Positions 1 to 5,757 of a DNA stretch of 5,757 nt are shown here, piece after piece (positions within the stretch are counted from its first letter, which is position 1; each line of letters starts with the position of its first letter). The notes below the pieces were generated by a model, which saw only the letters and a list, made by a program, of their open reading frames with translations, was not told where the DNA came from and ran no database searches. A program made the translations under genes and the position numbers. The stretch lies in assembly GCA_002505805.1 (NCBI GenBank), contig DAWB01000164.1, forward strand, positions 15,909 through 21,665, given 5' to 3'. The DNA comes from Methanosaeta sp. UBA80 (GTDB taxonomy: Archaea; Halobacteriota; Methanosarcinia; Methanotrichales; Methanotrichaceae).

Positions 1-628
1 TGCCGCTGGTGCAGTGGGTGTGCAAGTTTATGGGCAGGCTGACCTCCTTTTTCACCGCTCGGATAAGCTCATGGGCATTTTTGGGTGTGATGAGTCCGGC
101 CATATCCTTGATGCATATGGAGTCGCACCCCAGCTCAGCGAGCTTGACTGCAAATTGGGCAAAGAGCTCATTGCTGTGAACCGGGCTGATGGTATAGCTT
201 ATCCCTCCCTGAATATGCTTTTCCATCTTCTTGGCGGCTTTGATAGAGCGCTCCATATTGCGAATGTCATTCACAGCATCGAATATCCTGAAGATATCCA
301 CGCCATTGATGGCCGCTTTTTCAACGAACTTATCCACCACATCATCGGCATAATGCCTGTATCCCACCAGATTCTGCCCGCGAAGCAGCATTTGCATGGG
401 AGTGTTCGGCATGGCCTTCTTTAATGCCCTGAGCCTCTCCCAGGGATCTTCGTTCAGGTACCTGATGCAGGTATCGAACGTCGCTCCCCCCCAGGTTTCA
501 AGAGAGAAGAACCCAACCTGGTCCATCTTCTCTGCTATGGGCAGCATATCTCTGGTCCTCATCCTGGTGGCCAGAAGAGATTGATGAGCATCCCTAAAAA
601 CCGTGTCCGTAAGCTTAACCCTGCTCAT
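1..628 (-). CDS. pycB: Pyruvate carboxylase subunit B, carboxyltransferase domain (N-terminal part; gene continues beyond left edge)
   Basis: This subunit moves the carboxyl group from biotin to pyruvate, giving oxaloacetate for biosynthesis. It works in the cytoplasm with the biotin-carboxylase subunit PycA. I translated 209 complete codons from the reverse strand; there is no stop because the gene is cut at position 1. The TIM-barrel carboxyltransferase signatures appear in order: FRDAHQSLLATR (residues 11-22), ETWGGATFD (44-52), MLLRGQNLVGY (80-90), FRIFDAVND (113-121), SPVHS (148-152), IKDMAGL (173-179) and HTHCTSG (203-209). D13, K174, H203 and H205 match the metal ligands and carbamylated lysine of pyruvate carboxylases in both identity and spacing. 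The ATG at 628 is chosen because a GGTGA site lies 8 nt upstream; an in-frame GTG four codons earlier overlaps that site. The biotinyl domain expected at the C terminus lies outside the window. Oxaloacetate decarboxylase alpha is the close alternative, but the archaeal context favours PycB. No pycA lies upstream. Confidence 0.93.
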   Translation of the reverse strand, partial: MSRVKLTDTVFRDAHQSLLATRMRTRDMLPIAEKMDQVGFFSLETWGGATFDTCIRYLNEDPWERLRALKKAMPNTPMQMLLRGQNLVGYRHYADDVVDKFVEKAAINGVDIFRIFDAVNDIRNMERSIKAAKKMEKHIQGGISYTISPVHSNELFAQFAVKLAELGCDSICIKDMAGLITPKNAHELIRAVKKEVSLPINLHTHCTSG

Positions 629-636
629 GAAGATCT

Positions 637-641
637 TCACC
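637..641 (-). promoter_or_regulatory. Ribosome-binding site of pycB (GGTGA)
   Basis: On the minus strand GGTGA lies 8 nt before the ATG at 628. It matches the anti-Shine-Dalgarno end of archaeal 16S rRNA. It decides the start, because the upstream in-frame GTG (640-638) is itself part of this site. Confidence 0.7.
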
Positions 642-688
642 TTTTCGGTCCCTATTCTTTAAATTCCCTTCGCTTCGGCTTTCATATG

Positions 689-703
689 ATCAATGGCATT
701 GAT
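689..703. repeat. Short palindrome ATCAAT-GGC-ATTGAT in the pycB leader
   Basis: Two perfect 6-bp arms are separated by 3 nt. If the TATA-like box at 735-742 is used, this lies just downstream of the expected transcription start of pycB, which is a usual place for an archaeal repressor site. A 6-bp palindrome can arise by chance in AT-rich DNA, so an operator role is only suggested. Confidence 0.3.
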
Positions 704-734
704 GTTAATTCTCCAGCACAACCACGGATATGCT

Positions 735-742
735 ATATAAAA
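735..742 (-). promoter_or_regulatory. TATA-like box, candidate pycB promoter
   Basis: The minus strand reads TTTTATATAG here, a good match to the archaeal TATA element. Initiation about 25 nt downstream would give a leader of roughly 80 nt before the pycB ATG. A weaker A/T-rich block (TTTAAA, near 657-662) lies closer to the gene and is the alternative. Confidence 0.4.
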
Positions 743-833
743 CTGATGCAGGGCGTAGAAAAAACCATCCATGAATCCCTGAATCGAATCCGAAAAGATG
801 AAAGCAGCATAGGCATAGTCTCTTGCATGAGTA

Positions 834-953
834 GCGTTCTAGTTTTTCTTTAATATAAGCATCATGAGCTTTGGTGCAGCTCGCCATCCCCGAGTATTCT
901 GCAAGTTTTCTTGCCCTAGGAATAATTTCGTGGCTCGCTTTCCTAACCGAAAA
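834..953 (-). other. Degenerate protein-like stretch in the pycB-hef relic spacer; possible hisD tail, unproven
   Basis: The spacer 629-990 holds no intact gene. On the minus strand one open frame here contains IIPRARKLAEYSGM followed by KAHDAYIKEKLE. This resembles the ending of histidinol dehydrogenases, which have an acidic helix of the form (A/I)xxLAExEGM followed by a His-containing segment. The expected Ala-His after the helix is not intact, and the frame changes and stops soon after, so any gene would be a relic. The next frame down (about 675-837) also reads open for about 50 codons, but I do not recognise it. The resemblance is from memory of the family pattern and could be coincidence. 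The stretch directly follows the hef relic on the same strand. Confidence 0.2.
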
Positions 954-990
954 AGATCCGTCTCTCTCCAAGAATCCTCCGAAAATATTC

Positions 991-1281
991 CCTCGTGCTC
1001 TCCGCCAACCGGCTCTCTAAAAGCACTCTGCGATCCTGGGTTCCACCAGTAGAGCCCTTTCGAAGCTCCTTCTCTGAGGCGGTCATAACATTTTCTATGA
1101 AGTCGAAGTGTAGCAGCAGGTTGCGAATCACTTGGGCCCCACGCTGGTATGCCAGATATGAGATATTCCTTCTGCTCCTTGAGGGACCTGGCTGTCTTAT
1201 GTCCATGCGCCTTATTCTCGCCCTCAATTCTCTCCCGGCGAACGAGAAGAGCGATGCATGGCCGTATGCTTCTGGCATACT
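991..1281 (-). pseudogene. Relic of the C-terminal end of a second hef gene (nuclease end plus tandem HhH), frameshifted
   Basis: The minus strand aligns with the last third of a kilobase of the intact hef at 2367-4745. One frame reads AHGHKTARSLKEQKEYLIS against AHGHKTARTLKEQQEYLIS in Hef. A second frame reads NLLLHFDFIENVMTASEKEL against NLLRHFGSIQRVMTASKEEL. Further fragments read LVEPRIAE (Hef LVGPKIAE) and VGGEHEG (Hef VGGEYKG). By hand alignment, frame-breaking indels lie near 1256 (-2), 1149 (-1), 1132 (-1), 1047 (+1) and 1012 (+1), and the terminal stop is lost. Over 1146-1213 against 2527-2594, 57 of 68 bases match. Most of the mismatches there are synonymous, so the copy probably diverged while functional. 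A 111-codon frame spanning 943-1278 exists but mixes real and shifted segments, so it is not a credible gene. Helicase and most nuclease sequence is missing; homology to 1312 is possible but weak. Confidence 0.85.
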
Positions 1282-1316
1282 GGGCTTGCGCTATATTCTT
1301 TATCGGTGATCAGAAA

Positions 1317-1337
1317 AATTTAACTATAATGATATAC
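1317..1337 (+). promoter_or_regulatory. A/T-rich TATA region, candidate promoter of the 1371 gene
   Basis: The plus strand reads AATTTAACTATAATGATATAC, with TATA-like centres about 40-45 nt before the GTG. Initiation 25 nt downstream would leave a short leader containing the GGGGG ribosome-binding site. It lies right at the upstream end of the hef relic. Confidence 0.45.
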
Positions 1338-1358
1338 ATCGAATATTTGGATTAAAAA

Positions 1359-1363
1359 GGGGG
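1359..1363 (+). promoter_or_regulatory. Purine-rich ribosome-binding site (GGGGG) before GTG 1371
   Basis: A GGGGGAAG run lies 7 nt before the GTG at 1371. A GGTGAT also overlaps the start and could instead serve the in-frame TTG at 1380. Both options leave the signal peptide intact. Confidence 0.4.
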
Positions 1364-1370
1364 AAGCAAG

Positions 1371-2210
1371 GTGATTGGATTGAAGGAAGGAAATTGTGGA
1401 AGAATTCTTTTTGTCTGTATTTTTCTGATAGTGATGCTTATTTGTTCATCTCAGGCCATTACCACCAAGGACCTGTTGACGGCGGGAAATGCTAAAAACT
1501 CCGGGGCTATGGCGTCTATTGCAGGCTCCATGAATCAGCCACCCATAGCCAAGAGCCTGACTCCCGACGTGGAGGGCCCGCTGACAGCGGGCTCTTCAGT
1601 AACCTGGACCGGCTTTGCCTACGATCCGGAAGGAGACAAGCTGCTCTATCAGTTCTGGATCAATGGCCCAATGACCGGGAATGCCTGGAAGCCGATGACC
1701 AACTGGGATGTGAATAACAGTTGGAACTGGACTACCAGCCCGCTCGATACCGGCACCAATATCATAGAAGTGCGGGTGAGGGATGAGCGCCATGAGGGGC
1801 CCTGGGGGCACGACAGTCACATCAGCGCGGAATATGGCATCATCAATTTAGCAGGTGCCGGCGGCGGCTCAAGGTTGAACTTGAAACCCACCATCCTGAG
1901 CGTCAAATCAGATCGCAAGAGCCCTCAGTACAGGGGCACAAAGGTCACCTGGACCGCAAAGGCCTCTGATCCGGATAAGGATACCATCTTATTCCAATTC
2001 GTCCTCAAAGGGCCTTCAACCGAAGAGCAATGGCTGCCCATGACCAACTGGACCACCAGCAATGTCTGGACCTGGGATACCGGCACCTTCAGGGCCGGTG
2101 CATATATGATTGATGTTTGGGTAAGAGACGGCTACCATGCGGACATGGAGTACTCTGATGCCTCAATGATGACTCCGTTTGTGGTGATGCAGAAAGCAAT
2201 AATTTTGTGA
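1371..2210 (+). CDS. Secreted protein with two Ig-like / three-Y-type repeats
   Basis: This is a 279-residue exported protein of unknown role. A signal peptide occupies about residues 1-29: a weakly basic start, a hydrophobic core ILFVCIFLIVMLIC (12-25), and a likely cleavage after SSQA. Two homologous beta-rich repeats follow, at about 56-159 and 170-273, each with the same order of motifs. Repeat 1 has VTWTGFAYDPEGD, YQFWINGP, PMTNW and VRVRDERH. Repeat 2 has VTWTAKASDPDKD, FQFVLKGP, PMTNW and VWVRDGYH. A linker AGAGGGS (161-167) separates them. This pattern resembles Y_Y_Y (two-component regulator three-Y) or other Ig-like extracellular modules; no catalytic residues are visible. N-glycosylation sequons occur at N115, N119 and N226. 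There is no C-terminal membrane anchor, so it is probably released or held by the cell envelope. The GTG start is supported by a GGGGG site and the signal peptide. It stands alone, convergent with hef. The family assignment is tentative; export is well supported. Confidence 0.85.
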   Translation: MIGLKEGNCGRILFVCIFLIVMLICSSQAITTKDLLTAGNAKNSGAMASIAGSMNQPPIAKSLTPDVEGPLTAGSSVTWTGFAYDPEGDKLLYQFWINGPMTGNAWKPMTNWDVNNSWNWTTSPLDTGTNIIEVRVRDERHEGPWGHDSHISAEYGIINLAGAGGGSRLNLKPTILSVKSDRKSPQYRGTKVTWTAKASDPDKDTILFQFVLKGPSTEEQWLPMTNWTTSNVWTWDTGTFRAGAYMIDVWVRDGYHADMEYSDASMMTPFVVMQKAIIL

Positions 2211-2233
2211 ATGGACAGGTGTCCTGCATGAGT

Positions 2234-2250
2234 GCGCCTCGTTCTGGCGC
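2234..2250 (+). terminator. Weak hairpin followed by T-rich DNA after the 1371 gene
   Basis: GCGCC (2234-2238) can pair with GGCGC (2246-2250) around a 7-nt loop, followed by CTCTAATCTTTT. It lies 24 nt past the stop at 2210. Archaeal termination depends mainly on T-rich tracts, so this is only a candidate. Confidence 0.3.
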
Positions 2251-2269
2251 CTCTAATCTTTTCGCCTGA

Positions 2270-2309
2270 GCAGCAGGATGATGACTCTGGATCATTTCAT
2301 CCTGCCTGC
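2270..2309. repeat. Strong inverted repeat between two convergent genes
   Basis: GCAGCAGGATGA (2270-2281) pairs with TCATCCTGCCTGC (2297-2309), giving 12 base pairs with one bulged base and a 15-nt loop. It sits midway between the ends of the secreted-protein gene and hef, where a two-way terminator or transcript-end stabiliser would be placed. No clear T-run follows on either strand, so the role is inferred from position. Confidence 0.5.
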
Positions 2310-2366
2310 ATGGGCCTCTTCTACTCCCATCGATATGGATTTGCTATCTGCGAAGCCTTACCGCCT

Positions 2367-4745
2367 CTATCCCTTGTACTCTCCGCCCACCAGCTCCCGG
2401 ATGCGCTCTGCGATCTTGGGTCCCACCAGGGCCACCTGCCGCAGCTCCTCCTTCGATGCCGTCATCACCCGCTGGATGGATCCGAAATGGCGCAGCAGGT
2501 TCCTGGCTACTCTAGGCCCCACGCTGGGTATGGCGGATATTAGATACTCCTGCTGCTCCTTGAGCGTCCTGGCCGTCTTGTGGCCGTGCGCCTTGGGCTC
2601 CCGTCCTTCTTTTTTCTCCTTGCTTATCAGGAGGGCGATGATCCTGGCCGTATCATCCTGATCTTCCGTAGGAATGATGGGCACACCATAATCAATCGCT
2701 ACCGAGGCCATGGCTCCCTGGATGGAGGCGGGGCTCATCTGGGTGCTGTAAAAGTCCCTGCCCTCCAGGATCAAAATCGGACGATCATAGGTCCTGGCCA
2801 GGTCTGCCATCTGCCGGAAGAGATTCCTCTGGGGGTCGATAATCGATGATACGAAGTCTGATGCGGTCTTGCGCTCCACCGCCACGCGCTCGCTGATGAC
2901 ATAGTCCCCCACCTCCAGGTTGCGCAGGGTCACCTCCAGGCCCATGCTCTCCAGCAGCTTGGCCATATCCCGCTCCCTATAATCCACAAATATAGATCCT
3001 GGACCTGGTGGGGTGGCTTCTGCCCCCGAGCCGCCTGCCTGCCCCTCCTGATCTCGTCCTTTTCCGTCTGCCTCTCCATCTTCTGCCTCCACCCTCCATC
3101 CCTTTTCCCAATCGGCGATACTCTCTCTTATCTTCCTGCCTGCCCGGCTGGAGGCAGCATCCTCAGGACCGACGCTCTTCTCCTCTATCTGATTGGCTCG
3201 ACCTTTCTCCGATCGGGAAAGGATATCTCCGCTCAGATCTCTGATCTGGCGGTTCATGGTCTTCTCCTTGCGGTCGGATATCCAGTAGTAAGCCTCATCC
3301 CGGGTTCCCCTGGCCATGAGCACCACTACCCGTCCCGCCCTGGCCCGGCCTGTCCTGCCCTTGCGCTGGATGCTGCGAATCTCGGAGGGGACCGGCTCAT
3401 AGAATAAGACCATATCCGTGGCCGGAATGTCTATACCCTCCTCGCCTACCGAAGTGGCTATGAGAACATTGAACTCGCCGGACCGGAATTTTTGCAGTAT
3501 CTCTGCCTGCTTTTTCTGGCTCAGCCCTTGATCATGATCCCGGCTGGCCTGGCCCACAAAACGCACCGCCCGGATCTCAGGATCGCCCTTCAGGAACTGG
3601 AGGAGCGCAGTGGCTGTATCCCGGTAGTTGGTGAAGACCATGATCCTCGAATCCGGATTGGCCTCTATCTGCTCCAGAAGTATCCTCCTGGCCGCAGCGG
3701 GCTTGGGATGCTCTGCCTTGAGATCGGCCAGAGCGACCATAATTCGCCGAAACCTGGGGTCCTGAATTATGCGGCGCGAGGCCTTGGAGCCGCTCCTGGA
3801 GAGCGCTTCCCCCTCCAGCCTCTGAAAATACCTGGCCAGAGCATCCGGTCCCTGAGTCTCCGCCAACTCCACGGCGTGATAAAGCTTTAGTATCTCCGCC
3901 AGAATAGAAATGGCAGCGAAGGTGCTCTTATTGGTGGAAACCCTTGCAGAGGACATCAGGGATGCCTGCAAGCCCAATAGCTCCTTTTTAGACGACCTTA
4001 TGCTTATGCCCAGGGGGCTATCTCCCAGCCGGTTCAGCGCATCAATTCTGGTCTGAAGAAGATCCTGAATACAGCTGCGTATGGCCAGAAGTTCCCTCGG
4101 CACAGTGAGCTTGACCCATTCTATCTCCCTTTCGTGAACAAACAAGGCGACATCCGGATCACTCTCCGTCCTGGTCTGGATCTTCTCAATGCCAAGGTTG
4201 CTGCAGATCTCGGCTATCTTCTCGCTCTGGCTTCCCGGGCTGGCGGTGATGCCCATGATCAGGGGACTGTTGGCCTCGCGACGGTAGCGTTCGGCGATAT
4301 AGACATAGGCATAGCTTCCCACTGCTCGGTGAGCCTCATCGAATATGATCAGGGAGACATCGGCAAGATCGATTCTGCGGGAGAGTATATCATTTTCTAT
4401 AACCTGCGGCGTGGAGACCACAATGCTTCCTCGGTCCCAAAGCTCCATCCTGACCTCCGGCGGGCTCTCTCCGGTCATCATTACCACCCTGTCCCCATCC
4501 CTCAGCACGCGCTTTAAGAATGATGCATGCTGCTCCACCAGGGGCTTGGTCGGCGCCAAAAAGAGGACCCTGCCCTTGTCCATTCTGGCCAGAAGAACCA
4601 TCAGGGCGATAACCGTCTTGCCCAGGCCAGTGGGCACTACAATAAGACTGGAGGCCTCTAGGGCCTGAGCGGCCAGATCCATCTGAAATAGCCGCTTTTC
4701 CACGGTTTGAGGCAGCAGACGGGGATGCTCCAGATATACGGCCAT
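2367..4745 (-). CDS. hef: Hef: fused SF2 helicase and XPF/Mus81-family structure-specific endonuclease
   Basis: Hef processes stalled or branched replication forks. It joins a FANCM-like helicase to an XPF/Mus81-like nuclease and is known to act as a dimer, with PCNA, in euryarchaea. The predicted protein has 792 residues. Helicase motifs: PTGLGKT Walker A (38-44), APTKPLV (64-70), STPQVI (111-116), DEAH (136-139), TAS (167-169), then the helical insert (about 220-345), VFTNYRDT (370-377), IATSVGEEGIDI (429-440) and QRKGRTGR (460-467). A charged, Gly-rich linker (about 510-583) precedes the nuclease, which has DYRERD (588-593), GDYVI (613-617) and the catalytic ERKTASD (624-630). Two helix-hairpin-helix motifs (about 735-756 and 767-785) close the protein. 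Nothing catalytic is missing. The ATG at 4745 gives MAVYLEHPRLLPQTVEKRLFQ-like spacing typical of the family, with AGGA 5 nt upstream. Alternatives are ATG 4766 (seven residues longer) and GTG 4901 (an extra 52 unconserved residues with no ribosome-binding site). It is not in an obvious operon. Confidence 0.96.
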   Translation of the reverse strand: MAVYLEHPRLLPQTVEKRLFQMDLAAQALEASSLIVVPTGLGKTVIALMVLLARMDKGRVLFLAPTKPLVEQHASFLKRVLRDGDRVVMMTGESPPEVRMELWDRGSIVVSTPQVIENDILSRRIDLADVSLIIFDEAHRAVGSYAYVYIAERYRREANSPLIMGITASPGSQSEKIAEICSNLGIEKIQTRTESDPDVALFVHEREIEWVKLTVPRELLAIRSCIQDLLQTRIDALNRLGDSPLGISIRSSKKELLGLQASLMSSARVSTNKSTFAAISILAEILKLYHAVELAETQGPDALARYFQRLEGEALSRSGSKASRRIIQDPRFRRIMVALADLKAEHPKPAAARRILLEQIEANPDSRIMVFTNYRDTATALLQFLKGDPEIRAVRFVGQASRDHDQGLSQKKQAEILQKFRSGEFNVLIATSVGEEGIDIPATDMVLFYEPVPSEIRSIQRKGRTGRARAGRVVVLMARGTRDEAYYWISDRKEKTMNRQIRDLSGDILSRSEKGRANQIEEKSVGPEDAASSRAGRKIRESIADWEKGWRVEAEDGEADGKGRDQEGQAGGSGAEATPPGPGSIFVDYRERDMAKLLESMGLEVTLRNLEVGDYVISERVAVERKTASDFVSSIIDPQRNLFRQMADLARTYDRPILILEGRDFYSTQMSPASIQGAMASVAIDYGVPIIPTEDQDDTARIIALLISKEKKEGREPKAHGHKTARTLKEQQEYLISAIPSVGPRVARNLLRHFGSIQRVMTASKEELRQVALVGPKIAERIRELVGGEYKG

Positions 4746-4767
4746 GAGTTTCCTTGCGGTTTTCATC

Positions 4768-4777
4768 GTATTATATC
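4768..4777 (-). promoter_or_regulatory. Proximal TATA-like element of hef
   Basis: The minus strand reads GATATAATAC, centred about 28 nt before the ATG at 4745. Initiation at the usual archaeal distance would start the transcript at or next to that ATG, giving a leaderless or near-leaderless message. The same 10 bases occur again at 4913-4922. Confidence 0.35.
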
Positions 4778-4912
4778 TTCGTCTGAGCGGCGCATTTAGC
4801 GCGAAGGTACTCCTTTCCTTCTCCTCTCGCCGCGAGTCCTCAGGGCATGATTGAGGCACTGTTCGGCCTGGCCTATTCCATTGATAGGTTGATTGATGCA
4901 CATTTATTAATT

Positions 4913-4922
4913 GTATTATATC
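4913..4922 (-). promoter_or_regulatory. Distal TATA-like element of hef
   Basis: This is an identical GATATAATAC on the minus strand, in the A/T-rich part of the divergent spacer. Initiation near 4890-4895 would give a leader of about 150 nt. Two ATCAAT copies (minus strand; 4880-4885 and 4892-4897) lie 12 bp apart around that expected start. Confidence 0.4.
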
Positions 4923-5012
4923 ATTTCTTCTATACTTGTCCTGGCATCTTCGCCTAGCGCTTTCCTTGGATCGGCCATTGAACTGCTGGCATAGCCTGGT
5001 TCAAAGGTTAAA

Positions 5013-5022
5013 TTTATATAAT
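5013..5022 (+). promoter_or_regulatory. TATA box of the 5117 gene
   Basis: TTTATATAAT, preceded by purine-rich AAAGGTTAAA, is the best archaeal promoter match in the window. Initiation near 5040-5045 would give a leader of about 75 nt. No clear GGTGA site precedes ATG 5117; only AAAGGAAACGGGGG (5092-5105) could serve. Confidence 0.6.
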
Positions 5023-5042
5023 ATCAAAGTATCAGTTTGATA
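5022..5042. repeat. Perfect palindrome TATCAAA-N7-TTTGATA at the expected transcription start
   Basis: Seven-base arms (5022-5028 and 5036-5042) pair perfectly across a 7-nt spacer, starting at the edge of the TATA box and ending near the predicted transcription start. This is where an archaeal repressor would block polymerase or TFB/TBP. It may be an operator for the 5117 gene, but no regulator gene is visible nearby. Confidence 0.45.
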
Positions 5043-5116
5043 GAAGAGCTAAAAAAGGCTCATTTAGTGAAATAGCTTAATTTGATCGCTTAAAGGAAAC
5101 GGGGGCGAAAAGAAAA

Positions 5117-5757
5117 ATGAAGGGAGTAATAGTAGTAGTATCTGTACTGGTGCTTGCCCTTATGGGGGGTTGCGGCATTGTGCTCGCCAATCCGCCACTG
5201 GTCCCGCCAATACAGTATGAACAGTTCTGTGAAGCACAAAAGGTAGCAGGAACTGGCATTGTGGACGTCAGCACATCTATCGTGGATAAGAAGATTGCTC
5301 TTGAGTATTACAACACCATGGCTGGAGATGGCGATCTGGAGCTTGACTCTGAACATAAGTATTCTCAGAATCCAGAGAAGATTGCCACAGAGGTCGAATC
5401 AGTCAATAACGGCAAGAAGGCAGGCTTTAACCTGATTGAGAACACCAAGATGACCTATGCCGGCAACACGCCTCTTGTGGGTGGCAAGCTCCTCAATTCC
5501 AAGGCCTTCTATGGAGGAATTGGCGCTCAGGTTCAGGAGATGTTCTCGGTATATGAGATGGAAAAGGATGAGACCTCATTCTTTGCATCCACTACCCCAT
5601 ACAATCCCTTGAATTGCACTCCATGCTGCGGAAAGGAGGGATATCCTCCCTGCAAAGATCCGCGCTGTCCAGGCGACTGCCCGGACAACAGTGAGAATCT
5701 TACAGCAGCACCATGCCCGAGGCCCGACAAAGTCGATCCATGCAAAGGAGCAAACTT
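5117..5757 (+). CDS. Exported protein with Cys-rich segment, function unknown (C-terminal part beyond right edge)
   Basis: I translated 213 complete codons from the ATG at 5117; the frame is open to the window end. Residues 1-24 form a signal peptide with only one basic residue (K2) and a Val/Leu core. Cleavage could be after VLA (24). Alternatively LMGGC (15-19) could act as a lipobox, which would make it a lipoprotein attached at C19. Residues 25-160 contain GDGDLELDSEHKYSQNP (70-86), NNGKKAGFNLIENTKMTY (97-114), and a Gly-rich stretch with FYGGIGAQVQEMFSVYEMEK (131-150). I associate this set of motifs with an expanded group of Methanothrix surface proteins, from memory only. From 167 on, eight cysteines fall within 43 residues (C167, 170, 171, 179, 184, 188, 200, 209) among many prolines, suggesting a disulfide-bonded or metal-binding tail. 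Sequons occur at N166 and N194. Transcription is independent, divergent from hef. Confidence 0.85.
   Translation, partial: MKGVIVVVSVLVLALMGGCGIVLANPPLVPPIQYEQFCEAQKVAGTGIVDVSTSIVDKKIALEYYNTMAGDGDLELDSEHKYSQNPEKIATEVESVNNGKKAGFNLIENTKMTYAGNTPLVGGKLLNSKAFYGGIGAQVQEMFSVYEMEKDETSFFASTTPYNPLNCTPCCGKEGYPPCKDPRCPGDCPDNSENLTAAPCPRPDKVDPCKGAN

Noticed and set aside
14..584. Plus-strand open frames of 136 and 62 codons over the left end
   Set aside because: They lie opposite the clear pycB coding sequence and show no recognisable motifs.
943..1278. A 111-codon minus-strand open frame that could be called a hypothetical protein
   Set aside because: Only its middle matches Hef. The N-terminal and C-terminal parts are hef sequence read in the wrong frame, so it is a chance frame across a frameshifted relic.
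3008..4668. Several plus-strand open frames opposite hef
   Set aside because: Hef covers this region with all motifs in order; the opposite frames are typical shadows of GC-rich coding sequence.
4746..4901. N-terminal extension of Hef starting at GTG 4901
   Set aside because: The extra 52 residues are not like the family, there is no ribosome-binding site at 4901, and a TATA-like element lies inside the stretch.
5075..5093. Direct repeat of GCTTAA 13 bp apart in the leader of the 5117 gene
   Set aside because: A six-base repeat in A/T-rich DNA is expected by chance, and no further copies are seen.
5090..5356. Minus-strand open frames opposite the start of the exported protein
   Set aside because: They run through the promoter and the signal-peptide region of the plus-strand gene and have no family features.

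Overview
The window looks archaeal and most likely comes from an aceticlastic methanogen of the Methanothrix (Methanosaeta) type. The evidence is a full-length Hef helicase-nuclease (a euryarchaeal repair protein), a split-type pyruvate carboxylase subunit B, TATA-box promoters, a GGTGA ribosome-binding site, and two secreted proteins whose sequence style I associate with Methanothrix. The genus call is inference from memory, not a database match.

Layout, left to right. Positions 1-628 (minus) hold the N-terminal 209 residues of pycB, which runs off the left edge. Positions 629-990 hold no intact gene: they carry the pycB leader, a TATA-like box, a small palindrome, and a degenerate minus-strand stretch I cannot name with confidence. 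Positions about 991-1281 (minus) are a broken copy of the C-terminal end of hef, with several frameshifts and a lost stop codon. Positions 1371-2210 (plus) encode a secreted protein with two Ig-like/three-Y-type repeats. A short convergent spacer with hairpins follows (2211-2366). Positions 2367-4745 (minus) hold the intact 792-residue Hef. The divergent spacer 4746-5116 carries promoters for both flanking genes and a perfect 7-bp-arm palindrome beside the right-hand TATA box. Positions 5117-5757 (plus) hold the start of a secreted or lipid-anchored protein with a Cys-rich tail, cut by the right edge.

The genes do not form an evident pathway. PycB makes oxaloacetate, Hef acts on stalled forks, and the two exported proteins are surface or secreted products of unknown role. 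They are transcribed separately: pycB and hef on minus, the two exported proteins on plus. The most notable signal is the hef tail relic. Within its best segment most differences from the intact hef are synonymous, so it looks like the remains of a once-functional second hef rather than a recent tandem copy. I found no CRISPR array, tRNA, rRNA, insertion sequence or convincing new multi-gene system.
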